Positions 1 to 6,948 of a DNA stretch of 64,000 nucleotides are shown in pieces. The DNA is taken from IMG/VR virus record IMGVR_UViG_3300033145_000788, positions 34,977-98,976 of that record; one strand, written 5' to 3'. Numbering within the stretch: position 1 is the stretch's first letter; each line of letters begins with the position of its first letter. The notes beneath the pieces are model-generated. The model searched no databases and was not told the DNA's origin. It saw only the letters and a list, made by a program, of their open reading frames with translations. The stretch is from a virus. The translations under genes were made by a program, and so were the position numbers.

Positions 1-2
1 GG

Positions 3-281
3 GAGATATATGATCGTGAGAAAGAGAGCCGTTCTGTCTCCGAAAAAATTACCTGGAGTAGAAATACAGAAGGCAAACTGATTGAATGTGTTTGGAAGGA
101 TACTATGCCGAGTCACCGTCATGGCCATGCGCTCAGGATGGTCATAAAGCACTTCCTTGCGGACTATTGGTTTGTGGGGCGGATGCTCCAGGGTTTGCCC
201 ACGAATCCGAGTTATGCCGAGGCGATTTTGGGGAAAGAACATCGGACGATTAGTCCCCGTGAGAGGGGGTGGAAGTTTTAG
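3..281 (+). CDS. C-terminal end of an unidentified protein (partial)
   Basis: The reading frame is open from the window edge to TAG at 279-281, giving about 92 residues ending in ERGWKF. The start lies upstream of the window. The segment is rich in His, Arg and aromatic residues (for example SHRHGHALRM) and has no motif I recognise. It sits directly upstream of the first 36-nt-period array and may belong to the upstream replication module. No function is assigned. Confidence 0.6.
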   Translation, partial: EIYDREKESRSVSEKITWSRNTEGKLIECVWKDTMPSHRHGHALRMVIKHFLADYWFVGRMLQGLPTNPSYAEAILGKEHRTISPRERGWKF

Positions 282-303
282 AATGAAAAAGTTAAGATGG
301 AGA

Positions 304-650
304 AGAAACCCATCCCACTGAAGCGAGCTAACGAACCAAAGAAACCCACTGATTATAAGCGAGCCAAGGTGATAAAGAAACCCAGTTAGCGGAAGCGAGC
401 TACGGTTAGCAAGAAAGCCATACAAGAAAAGCGAGTTAAATTATATAAGAAATTCGGTAATGAAAAGCAAGCCATTTCTGGGAAGGAATCCATTATCGGC
501 AAGCGAGCCAAAAAAAATAAGAAACCCACATCGAGGAAGTGAGCTACAAAAAAAAAGAAAACCATTGATTAGAAGCGAGCTATGGCCCAAAAGAAAACCA
601 GTCTACAAAAGCGAGCCATAGACCTCAAGAAACCCAAGGTCAAGAAGCGA
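304..650 (+). repeat. TIGR-type array 1 (36-nt period, diverged words)
   Basis: Two 9-nt words alternate, AGAAACCCA-type and AGCGAGCTA-type, each followed by a variable 9-nt spacer, giving an exact 36-nt period. AGAAACCCA-type words begin at 304, 340, 376, 412, 448, 484, 520, 556, 592 and 628. AGCGAGCTA-type words begin 18 nt after each; the last, at 646, is only five bases. Words drift in the middle (AGAAATTCG at 448, AGCAAGCCA at 466), while spacing is kept without an indel. The layout matches arrays of tandem interspaced guide RNAs. No tas-like gene is adjacent; the nearest is at 4236 and its own arrays use different words. The array lies on the strand of the genes; transcription direction is inferred. 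Confidence 0.8.
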
Positions 651-668
651 ATTTTTCTTAAGAAAAAG

Positions 669-697
669 TTTAAAAATAAAGCGTCTTATTATATAAT
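669..697 (+). promoter_or_regulatory. Sigma70-like promoter P1
   Basis: TTTAAA at 669-674 is followed after 17 nt by TATAAT at 692-697. The 20-mer GTCTTATTATATAATATAGG around the -10 box is repeated exactly at the promoter before 22653. A Shine-Dalgarno AAGGAG at 706-711 and the GTG at 718 follow, so the leader would be very short. It would drive the recombination operon and lies just after array 1. Confidence 0.7.
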
Positions 698-717
698 ATA
701 GGTATAAGGAGAGAATT

Positions 718-1272
718 GTGGCAAAGAATTTGGATTATTCAGAGGAGATCAAGGTTGATCGTTACAATCTTGAGGTATTGTTAGAAGGCCAAGCTGAATT
801 ATATGGTAAGTATGCAAAGGCCTGGGCTGAGGCCGTGGCCGAGAGGGAAAAATTGGCTCGAAGGATCAAGATAGAGAAAGACAAGTTAAAAGAAATAGAA
901 GCAGAGTTAGATGCTATGGTGCGGGTGGATTGGGAAGAATATGGGTTCAAGAAGGCGCCAACTGAATCGGCAATTAGGAGTTGGATTATATTGCAATCAG
1001 AATATAAGATTCAGCAGAAAGAGATTTACCGGCTTGATTTGGAGAAGATAGAATGCTTTCGGATTGAGAATCGGCTTGACGGGGCCAAATACGCTTTTGA
1101 TCATCGAAAGTCTTCCCTTGAAGGTTTGACCAAATTGATGCTCGGCGGGTACTATTCCAAACCCCACGTCCCGCAGGAGATGAAGGATGAATCCGAGGGC
1201 CTGAAGCGGGAGGGTGAGGAAAAGAAAATCAGGGAGTCTGTTAAACGAAGAAAATTAAAGAGGGATAAATAG
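718..1272 (+). CDS. UvsY-like recombination mediator (putative)
   Basis: This 184-residue, highly charged, mostly helical protein starts at GTG after AAGGAG. Its N-terminus (EEIKVDRYNLEVLLEGQAEL) followed by a long Ala/Glu/Lys coiled coil resembles the UvsY-like mediators that many phages encode beside gp32-like and UvsX-like proteins; the C-terminal tail is strongly basic. UvsY-type proteins help load the recombinase on SSB-coated single-stranded DNA. The order here (mediator, SSB, RecA-like) supports that role. The assignment is by sequence pattern and neighbourhood, not by a decisive motif. Confidence 0.55.
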   Translation: MAKNLDYSEEIKVDRYNLEVLLEGQAELYGKYAKAWAEAVAEREKLARRIKIEKDKLKEIEAELDAMVRVDWEEYGFKKAPTESAIRSWIILQSEYKIQQKEIYRLDLEKIECFRIENRLDGAKYAFDHRKSSLEGLTKLMLGGYYSKPHVPQEMKDESEGLKREGEEKKIRESVKRRKLKRDK

Positions 1273-1273
1273 A

Positions 1274-1420
1274 ATGGAATGGTGGAAGATAGTCTTGGGT
1301 GTTCCGGTCTTATTATTCCTGATTGCATACCTGATTCATGTCATAGTCGGGAGTGCGGCGGACGCCTATTTCAAGGCAAAACTAAAATACCATGAGAGGA
1401 GAAAAGAGAATGAAACGTGA
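1274..1420 (+). CDS. Small single-pass membrane protein
   Basis: ATG 1274 to TGA 1418-1420 encodes 48 residues: a short N-terminus (MEWWK), a hydrophobic segment of about 22 residues, then a charged tail (KYHERRKENET). The topology suggests one membrane span. It begins two bases after the preceding stop and overlaps the start of the SSB gene, so it is likely co-translated. Function unknown. Confidence 0.5.
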   Translation: MEWWKIVLGVPVLLFLIAYLIHVIVGSAADAYFKAKLKYHERRKENET

Positions 1421-2540
1421 TCGAGAGAAAGACAGGGAACAACTGAGGGAACGGGAGAATCAGAGCCGGGAGACGAAGGACGACGGTGTGTTCGGGTTCT
1501 CGTCTTATTTCACAGTGCCAGAGGGAGTGGATATATGGTATCCAAAGTATCCCAGCAAGGTCAATGATTCTGAGCAATTTCAATTTGACATTGTCCCCTT
1601 TGTGGCCGGTGATAATTATCCGACTCGGATTGGCAAGGGTCCGTCCAATGTCAAGGCTGGCCACATGGTGTATGTGCTTGATGTGTGGATACACAAGAAC
1701 GTCGGACCGGAGAATCTTCAGACGGTCTGTCCGTTGAAGACTTATGGTTTGCGTTGCCCGATTTGTGAGCATGGCCAGGATTTGCTCGCTGATGAGGATG
1801 ACAAGGGAGAAAGAAAAAAAATAGTCAAGGAGAAATTCCCTAAGCGTCGGGTCATGTACAATGTGATTGTCCGGGATGGTGGTGAGGAGGAAGACAAGGG
1901 GATTCAGGTTTTTGAATTCAGTCATTATTGGATGGAGAAGGAGCTTCAAAATTTAAAGGATCTTCCAGATAATCGAAACGTCTTTTACGCCGACCCTATT
2001 GACGGAAGAACGATTTGGTTTAAGTTGACGAAAACGGGGACGGATAAGATGGAAAATGGGCCGTACACCTTTATTGAACGGGATTATGAGATAACCGAGG
2101 AGGAGCTGGACGAGGCGGTTTGCTTGGATGAATTATTGATTCCGCATTCCTATGATGAGATTCGTGATCTGTATTGGGGCGTTGATGCTGAGGAGGAAGC
2201 TGTTGAGGAAGAGAATGAGAATGTAGATGAACCCGGTAACTCCGAGCCCCCGTCCCGGCTGATCCGGAAACGGGATATGGAGGAACCGGTGGAGGAAGAG
2301 GAAGAAGAATCAGAGGAATCAGAGGAACCGGAAGGTGGGTGCCCCATCAATCTGAGGTGGGGCTATGACCATAACGAGTACGAGAACTGCGATACCTGCG
2401 ATAAGTATGACGACTGTGGGGCCGAGAAGGAGAGGATTAAGAAGGCTGAGCAGGCCAAGAAGAGGAAGAAAGCCGAAGCCGCCAAACCGATTCGCAAACC
2501 CAAACCGAGGGCGAGGGGATTCAAGAGGGGTGAGAAATGA
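1410..2540 (+). CDS. gp32-like single-stranded DNA-binding protein
   Basis: Protein of 376 residues from ATG 1410, preferred over ATG 1392 because AGGAGA sits about 9 nt upstream. It has a basic N-terminus, a central domain with a Cys pattern (VCPLKTYGLRCPICEHG) like the zinc-binding module of T4 gp32, a very acidic segment of Glu runs (about residues 265-310), and a second CxxC cluster with a basic tail. gp32-type proteins coat ssDNA during replication and recombination, usually using an acidic C-terminal region for partner proteins. Location between a UvsY-like and a RecA-like gene supports the call. The extra Cys-rich basic C-terminus after the acidic region is unusual. Confidence 0.75.
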   Translation: MKRDREKDREQLRERENQSRETKDDGVFGFSSYFTVPEGVDIWYPKYPSKVNDSEQFQFDIVPFVAGDNYPTRIGKGPSNVKAGHMVYVLDVWIHKNVGPENLQTVCPLKTYGLRCPICEHGQDLLADEDDKGERKKIVKEKFPKRRVMYNVIVRDGGEEEDKGIQVFEFSHYWMEKELQNLKDLPDNRNVFYADPIDGRTIWFKLTKTGTDKMENGPYTFIERDYEITEEELDEAVCLDELLIPHSYDEIRDLYWGVDAEEEAVEEENENVDEPGNSEPPSRLIRKRDMEEPVEEEEEESEESEEPEGGCPINLRWGYDHNEYENCDTCDKYDDCGAEKERIKKAEQAKKRKKAEAAKPIRKPKPRARGFKRGEK

Positions 2541-2749
2541 TGAGATATGTTATTAAAGGCCAAGAAGATGAGGAAGTGATGGAGTTTTCGTTGGAAAAAG
2601 GGGACGACGGAGAAATTTTCCTAGCGGCTAATGGATATTATCTTTTAGATATACATCCCGAAAGAGGGATTGGTCTTATTGAGAGCGTCCCGGAATCATT
2701 AGGTCTTGATGTAGATGAAGAAGGAAAAATTAAAGTAGTAAACAACTAA
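2537..2749 (+). CDS. Hypothetical acidic small protein
   Basis: 70 residues, start overlapping the SSB stop (ATGATG at 2537), so translation is probably coupled. Composition is acidic with no Cys and no membrane segment. About 140 bases before the next gene contain an AGGAGGAG stretch near 2791 followed by a possible 30-40 codon TTG/GTG frame that I did not call. No family recognised. Confidence 0.5.
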   Translation: MMRYVIKGQEDEEVMEFSLEKGDDGEIFLAANGYYLLDIHPERGIGLIESVPESLGLDVDEEGKIKVVNN

Positions 2750-2888
2750 CCATCTTGCGCCGGCGGGGTGGCGTCAACCATCCTTGTTCAGAGGAGGAGT
2801 TGCTTATTGTGTTACTGTTAGCGTTAATTCACCGTACGGAAAAGGGTTCGTTGGGAGCCCTTCCCGTCGGCGCATATAAGGATATTGA

Positions 2889-3926
2889 ATGTCTGAGAAA
2901 TTCAAGAGAGTAGCCAAACAGGTTGAGGAGGAAGTGGTGAGCCCGGTTGAATCCGACGGGATCGAGGTCCGGTGGGACCGGGGCGTCGTCAGCACAGGCT
3001 CAACCCTGCTCGATTTGGCGATCTCCGGTGGCCGGGTCCGAGGAGGCGGTATACCGGGAGGGCTTATCGTTGAGATATTCGGACCGTCCGGGTTCGGGAA
3101 GACGGCGTTGTTGATGGAGATATGTAGTAGTGCCCAGGCAAGGGGCGGTGATATCTTTGTCGCTGACCCGGAGGCCCGGCTTGATAAGGAATATTCCAGA
3201 ATTTATGGCGTACATATAAATCAGGATAAATATTCACGGCCAAATACTGTTACGGAAATGTTTGAACATATTAAAGAATGGAAGCCCGAACGAAAGAAAG
3301 AAAGGACAGTTTGCGTGTATGGCGGCGATAGTCTAGCTGCTTTGTCAACACAGATGGAGCTGGAGGATTCTGATCAGTATGGGATGCGGCGTGCAAAGGA
3401 ATTCAGCGAATCTATGAGAAAGGTTTGTCGTTTGATAGCCAATGAAAACTGGTTGCTAGTCCTGACGAACCAGGAACGGGAGGGGCCGAGCGGTGTGTCC
3501 ACCCCCGGTGGCCGGGCGATAGGGTACTATTCGTCTTTGCGGATTCGGGTTGCTAGTGGTTATCCCTCGTGGAAGATTAAAAAGAAAGTTAAAGTTGAGG
3601 GCAAGGATGTTGAGCAGATTGTCGGGATTAAATCCCAATGTACGATTAAAAAAAGTAGTGTTGATAACCCTTATCGGGAGGCGGATGTATCAATTATTTT
3701 TCAATACGGAATTGATGATCTCCGGGGAAATCTACAATATTGTAAGGACATGACTGGGGGGACTAAATATGCTTGTCAGGACAAGGAATATCAAGGGATT
3801 GATAAGGCGATAGGGTATATTGAAAGCAATGGACAGGCGGAATGGTTGAGGGAACGAACAATTAGTTTATGGGAAGAAGTTCAGGAACGGTTTAAGATTC
3901 AGAGGATGGAGAAGGTGAGGAAGTGA
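2889..3926 (+). CDS. RecA/UvsX-like recombinase
   Basis: 345 residues with Walker A GPSGFGKT at about residues 65-72, a Walker B-like strand VCVYGGDSLAAL, and a RecA-like L1/L2 region containing STPGGRAIGYYSS (compare the RecA TPGG pattern). The protein should form filaments on ssDNA and catalyse homologous pairing and strand exchange. AAGGA lies about 7 nt before ATG 2889. The stop codon TGA (3924-3926) is also the first three bases of the first word of repeat array 2, so the gene and the array abut directly. Confidence 0.85.
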   Translation: MSEKFKRVAKQVEEEVVSPVESDGIEVRWDRGVVSTGSTLLDLAISGGRVRGGGIPGGLIVEIFGPSGFGKTALLMEICSSAQARGGDIFVADPEARLDKEYSRIYGVHINQDKYSRPNTVTEMFEHIKEWKPERKKERTVCVYGGDSLAALSTQMELEDSDQYGMRRAKEFSESMRKVCRLIANENWLLVLTNQEREGPSGVSTPGGRAIGYYSSLRIRVASGYPSWKIKKKVKVEGKDVEQIVGIKSQCTIKKSSVDNPYREADVSIIFQYGIDDLRGNLQYCKDMTGGTKYACQDKEYQGIDKAIGYIESNGQAEWLRERTISLWEEVQERFKIQRMEKVRK

Positions 3927-4095
3927 TAGCTAGGTACTGTTTGAAATCTAATCTCCACTTGCGAGCTACGGTCGGAGTGAAATCTATTCCGGCATTGCGA
4001 GCTATAAACTTTTTGAAATCTATAAGGAACCTGCGAGCTATAAACTTTTTGAAATCTATTAAATGGTTGCGCACTACAATTCTCATTGAAGCCTA
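3924..4095 (+). repeat. TIGR-type array 2 (upstream of tasR)
   Basis: TGAAATCTA at 3942, 3978, 4014 and 4050 alternates with TGCGAGCTA at 3960, 3996, 4032 and a variant at 4068, with 9-nt spacers between all words (36-nt period). Degenerate words end the array: TGATAGCTA at 3924, overlapping the recA stop, and TGAAGCCTA at 4087. Spacers after TGAAATCTA are ATCTCCACT, TTCCGGCAT, TAAGGAACC and TTAAATGGT. Spacers after the other word include CGGTCGGAG and two identical copies of TAAACTTTT. Repeat words are far too short for CRISPR. From 4096 to 4235 I see no convincing gene. Confidence 0.88.
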
Positions 4096-4235
4096 ATAAG
4101 AGATTGTGTTCAGGAAGGAGATGATCAAGGCAAAAAGAATCAAAGAAGCGGCAAGGGGCACGGGATGATCTACCGAGAGACCTTATGATTATCCCCTTGG
4201 TAATAACAATTAATCATAGATAGGAGCGAGAAACT

Positions 4236-5369
4236 ATGAAAGAAGAAAAAAAGTTCCACCGTCCACAGCGCCATAAGCTGTTTGTGGATTACGCCAACGA
4301 AAAGGAAGTTGTGTATCTCGAACTTGAAAATGATGAGATATACCGATGCACCCCGATAGGATTTAAAAAAGTGGCCCTTGCTTCGAGGGAGATTTATTCC
4401 GAACCTATACCCATGAACCGGGCGAAGCCTCTGCTTGAAAAGGGAGTGAAGTTTTATCGATGCCGGACTACGGCCACCTCTGAACTCAGGGATAAACTTG
4501 GCCTGGAGAAGTCGGATGAGAATGACGCTTTGGTCATTCGGGAATTATATAAACGTGATCCGGGGAACTTTCGGGAATGGACGGGGGAATCCCGGTTAGG
4601 TGCTCTCTATGCGATTTATAAACAAACACAAAAAGAGAAAGTTGCCGTTGGAAACAGGGACTACGCCCTCGGCGGTGACGAGATTATCTCCGACATCAAG
4701 AAGCGGCAGGATTCCATCTTGACCGTGATAGAGAAAAAGATGAAGGAAGAACTGGATAAATACGTGGTCACCCCTTGGCTTCTCTCCATTAAGGGGTTGT
4801 CCGTGGTTACGGCGGCGGGGATAGTTTTCTGGACCGAGAAAATTGGGATAGAGAACTTTGGTAATCCGAGTAAATTAAAAAAATACTTCGGTTTGCACGT
4901 CAAGGATGGCAAGTCGGTCCGGGGCGGCGATGTTTATGGAACAGATCAGAAATTAGATTTCCCTGTTATGGCGAGAGCCCTTATGATAGGGGTCGTCGCT
5001 GACCTGTTCGTGAAGCAGCGGTCACCGGTTTACCGGAAGATATACGACCGTCATAAAGCGGAACAAACTGAGCGGGTCTTTGAGCCAGGCTTCCTAATGA
5101 AAGAGTTCAATGGCCGGGGTCCCCGGGTCAAGGGTCGGGCCAACCGATACGGGCCGGAGGACACCCGACTCGGGGCGGCCCACGCCAATAATCGGGCGAT
5201 GAGAAAGATGATGCAAATATTCCTGATTCATCTGTGGGTGATCTGGCGTCAGTTGCTCGGACTCCCGACCCCGTTGGGATATGCCGAGAACCATTTGAAA
5301 CATCGGTTTCCGCCCCTTCCGCCGAACGTGCCGAAGGAGCTTGAACCATTTGAGTGGGTGAAGGAATAG
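4236..5369 (+). CDS. tasR: TasR-type RNA-guided nuclease (IS110/Nop superfamily)
   Basis: 377 residues. The N-terminal ~115 residues look like an IS110-type RuvC fold: Asp18 in LFVDYA on the first strand and a KSDENDALVIREL motif (Asp94, Asp97) matching the IS110 KxDxxDA helix. Residues ~120-350 are helical and resemble the IS110 C-terminal/Nop region (SIKGLSVVTAAGIVFW, KLKKYFGLHV, HANNRAMRKMMQ). Tas proteins combine a Nop-like RNA-binding domain with a nuclease (RuvC in TasR) and use dual 9-nt guides from TIGR arrays; arrays with exactly this geometry flank the gene on both sides. No IS ends or target duplication were seen, and the IS110 catalytic serine motif is not evident. An IS110 transposase with unusual flanks is the main alternative. 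TAGGAG lies before the ATG. Confidence 0.82.
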   Translation: MKEEKKFHRPQRHKLFVDYANEKEVVYLELENDEIYRCTPIGFKKVALASREIYSEPIPMNRAKPLLEKGVKFYRCRTTATSELRDKLGLEKSDENDALVIRELYKRDPGNFREWTGESRLGALYAIYKQTQKEKVAVGNRDYALGGDEIISDIKKRQDSILTVIEKKMKEELDKYVVTPWLLSIKGLSVVTAAGIVFWTEKIGIENFGNPSKLKKYFGLHVKDGKSVRGGDVYGTDQKLDFPVMARALMIGVVADLFVKQRSPVYRKIYDRHKAEQTERVFEPGFLMKEFNGRGPRVKGRANRYGPEDTRLGAAHANNRAMRKMMQIFLIHLWVIWRQLLGLPTPLGYAENHLKHRFPPLPPNVPKELEPFEWVKE

Positions 5370-5404
5370 TATGACTGGGAGGGGGATTATGGCTAATTTA
5401 AAGT

Positions 5405-5749
5405 TGAAATCTATCCCCGGCCTGCGAATTGGTGATGATTCCCCGCTCCTTAAAAAGGCTAGAGAAGGGCTGAAATCTAAGCCAGCCCTGCGAGCTAGTC
5501 GGGTTCTGAAATCTAGAAGTTGATTGCGAGCCATGGACATCCTGAAATCTACTCTTATTTTGCGAGCTACAGCCTTTTTGAAATCTAGAAATTGATTGCG
5601 AGCTATAAAACCAATGAAATCTAGGACCCCTTTGCAAGCTACTGAACGGCTGAAATCTATCAATCCGGTGCGAGCTAGCTGTCCATTGAAATCTATTTCT
5701 GCACTGCGAGCTACAGGGCAATTGAAATCTAAATGTCTTTTGTGAAAGA
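5405..5749 (+). repeat. TIGR-type array 3 (downstream of tasR)
   Basis: TGAAATCTA words at 5405, 5471, 5507, 5543, 5579, 5615, 5651, 5687 and 5723 alternate with TGCGAGCTA words at 5489, 5525 (CCA ending), 5561, 5597, 5633 (TGCAAGCTA), 5669 and 5705; spacers are always 9 nt from 5471 onward. Between 5405 and 5471 the period is broken by 6 bases and words are degenerate (TGCGAATTG at 5423), so the upstream end looks decayed. Two spacers, GAAGTTGAT (5516) and GAAATTGAT (5588), differ by one base. A weak final word (TGTGAAAGA, 5741) runs into the exonuclease gene. The same words as array 2 imply a shared effector. Confidence 0.88.
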
Positions 5750-5756
5750 AAAAACT

Positions 5757-6611
5757 ATGAAAAATCTACTTGTTGACAGTAATTATCTTTGTTACAGATC
5801 AAAATTCCGCATGCCGGATTTATCTCACGACGAGAAGCTGACTTCAATAATTTTCGGCTTCTTGTCTCAAGTTTTCGAGCTGGCGAACCGGTTCAATACT
5901 AACCGATTTGTATTTGCCTGGGATTCCGGGAAAAGTCTACGAAGAAGCCTTTACCCGGAGTATAAGGCGAAGAGGCATGCGGATAAAACAGATGAGGAAA
6001 GGGAGAAGGACAGAATCGCATACGCACAGTTCGACGAACTCAGAAAAGAGGTCTTGCCGGCCCTCGGATTTAAGAATGTCTTTTACCAAGATGGATATGA
6101 ATCCGATGACTTGATTGCTTGGCTAGTGATGGAAAATGAGGAGGATTTTACTGTTATTTCGTCGGATAATGATCTTTGGCAGGTTCTTGATTACTGTGAC
6201 ATGTATGATCCGAGAACCAAGGAGATGACCACTAGGCAGACCTTTATGGAGCAATGGCAGATTGAACCGGTTGTCTGGCTTGCCGTCAAGGCCGTCGCCG
6301 GTTGCCCGACAGACAATATTGCCGGAGTACCCGGTGTCGGCGAGAAGACGGCAATCAAATTTCTAAAGGAACAATTGAAATATGAAAGCAAAGTCCGCCG
6401 GAGAATCGTAAGTGCGGAGTGTCAGCAAATAATTGAGAGGAATCGCAAGCTGGTTAAGTTGCCGATGGATGGGGTAGAGCCCATGACCTTGAGGAAGGAT
6501 GAGTTTACCAGGAAAGCCTTTATGGATATGTGTCACCGATATGATTTCCGTTCCTTTCTCTTGGGGAGTAGATTGGGTCAATGGTTAGATCAATTTTGCG
6601 AAGGAGAATGA
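5757..6611 (+). CDS. 5'-3' exonuclease / flap endonuclease-like
   Basis: About 284 residues from ATG 5757 (MKNLLVDSNYLCYR), preferred over ATG 5733, which lies inside the last array spacer. Motifs of the FEN/T5 exonuclease family are visible: LVDSN near the N-terminus, FVFAWDSG, the SLYPEYKAKR arch-region motif, YESDDLIAWL with metal-binding acids, VISSDNDLWQVL, and the helix-hairpin-helix GVPGVGEKTA. It would remove flaps or RNA primers and process recombination ends. It follows directly on array 3, so it may share a transcript with the array. Confidence 0.85.
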   Translation: MKNLLVDSNYLCYRSKFRMPDLSHDEKLTSIIFGFLSQVFELANRFNTNRFVFAWDSGKSLRRSLYPEYKAKRHADKTDEEREKDRIAYAQFDELRKEVLPALGFKNVFYQDGYESDDLIAWLVMENEEDFTVISSDNDLWQVLDYCDMYDPRTKEMTTRQTFMEQWQIEPVVWLAVKAVAGCPTDNIAGVPGVGEKTAIKFLKEQLKYESKVRRRIVSAECQQIIERNRKLVKLPMDGVEPMTLRKDEFTRKAFMDMCHRYDFRSFLLGSRLGQWLDQFCEGE

Positions 6612-6612
6612 A

Positions 6613-6939
6613 ATGAAAGAGACAAAAATAGAAACAAGAATCGTGGAATTTTCTGAGGAGATCGTCAATAGTCTACCAATAAATAAGATAGACGATGAAT
6701 TATTGCCTTTGATTTTGGCGATGAATCAGGCGGGAATTAAGACCCGAAGTTGTTGTTCTGGTCATACTATAAATAAGGCCTCGGTTACCATTGATATAGA
6801 GAGTCTTGATTCTTTCTTTGTTCACGATGATTCTCTCACTCTTTATTTTAAATGCCCTATTGCAAAGGTGGAGCCGGGTTATGAAGATAAGATTAAATAT
6901 CCGCCAGCGGGAAGGGGAATTCAATGGAGTTGGACATAG
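6613..6939 (+). CDS. Hypothetical protein with Cys-Cys-Ser-Gly-His motif
   Basis: 108 residues, starting one base after the exonuclease stop. A GIKTRSCCSGHT motif follows a predicted helix, resembling the short S-C-S/x-G-H signature seen in several small phage proteins; the rest is strand-rich and not diagnostic. Likely cytoplasmic. Function unknown. Confidence 0.55.
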   Translation: MKETKIETRIVEFSEEIVNSLPINKIDDELLPLILAMNQAGIKTRSCCSGHTINKASVTIDIESLDSFFVHDDSLTLYFKCPIAKVEPGYEDKIKYPPAGRGIQWSWT

Positions 6940-6948
6940 GAGCCTAAA

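Noticed and set aside
2800-2905. TTG/GTG frame of 34-37 codons after AGGAGGAG at 2791
   Set aside because: Only a non-ATG start, overlaps the recA start in another frame, and no motif. The ribosome site alone is not enough.
3892-4086. Minus-strand frame across array 2 with repeated IDFKKFIAR peptide units
   Set aside because: The 12-residue periodicity is the direct result of the 36-nt DNA period and no stop falls in the words in that frame. There is no ribosome site, spacers change without codon constraint, and two flanking arrays behave the same way.
4121-4168. 15-codon frame after AAGGAG upstream of tasR
   Set aside because: The Shine-Dalgarno abuts the ATG with no spacer and the peptide is trivial in length.
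4236-5369. Plain IS110-family insertion sequence
   Set aside because: The protein is related, but the flanks are arrays rather than bridge-RNA-type noncoding ends, no target-site core repeat was found, and both sides use the same alternating words. Kept as the alternative call.
5390-5523. Forward 44-codon frame with good ribosome site (MANLKLKSIPGLR...) into array 3
   Set aside because: It ends at a stop inside a spacer, and other units of the array contain stops in the same frame, so a protein-coding explanation for the repeats fails. A short leader peptide is not excluded.
5094-5721. Minus-strand frames across array 3 and the end of tasR
   Set aside because: These read repeat words as peptide and then run antisense through the tasR gene. 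They are shadows of the array and the gene.
304-5749. CRISPR arrays
   Set aside because: Repeats are only 9 nt, of two alternating types, and spacers are 9 nt. No cas gene is present. CRISPR repeats and spacers are usually 23-50 nt.
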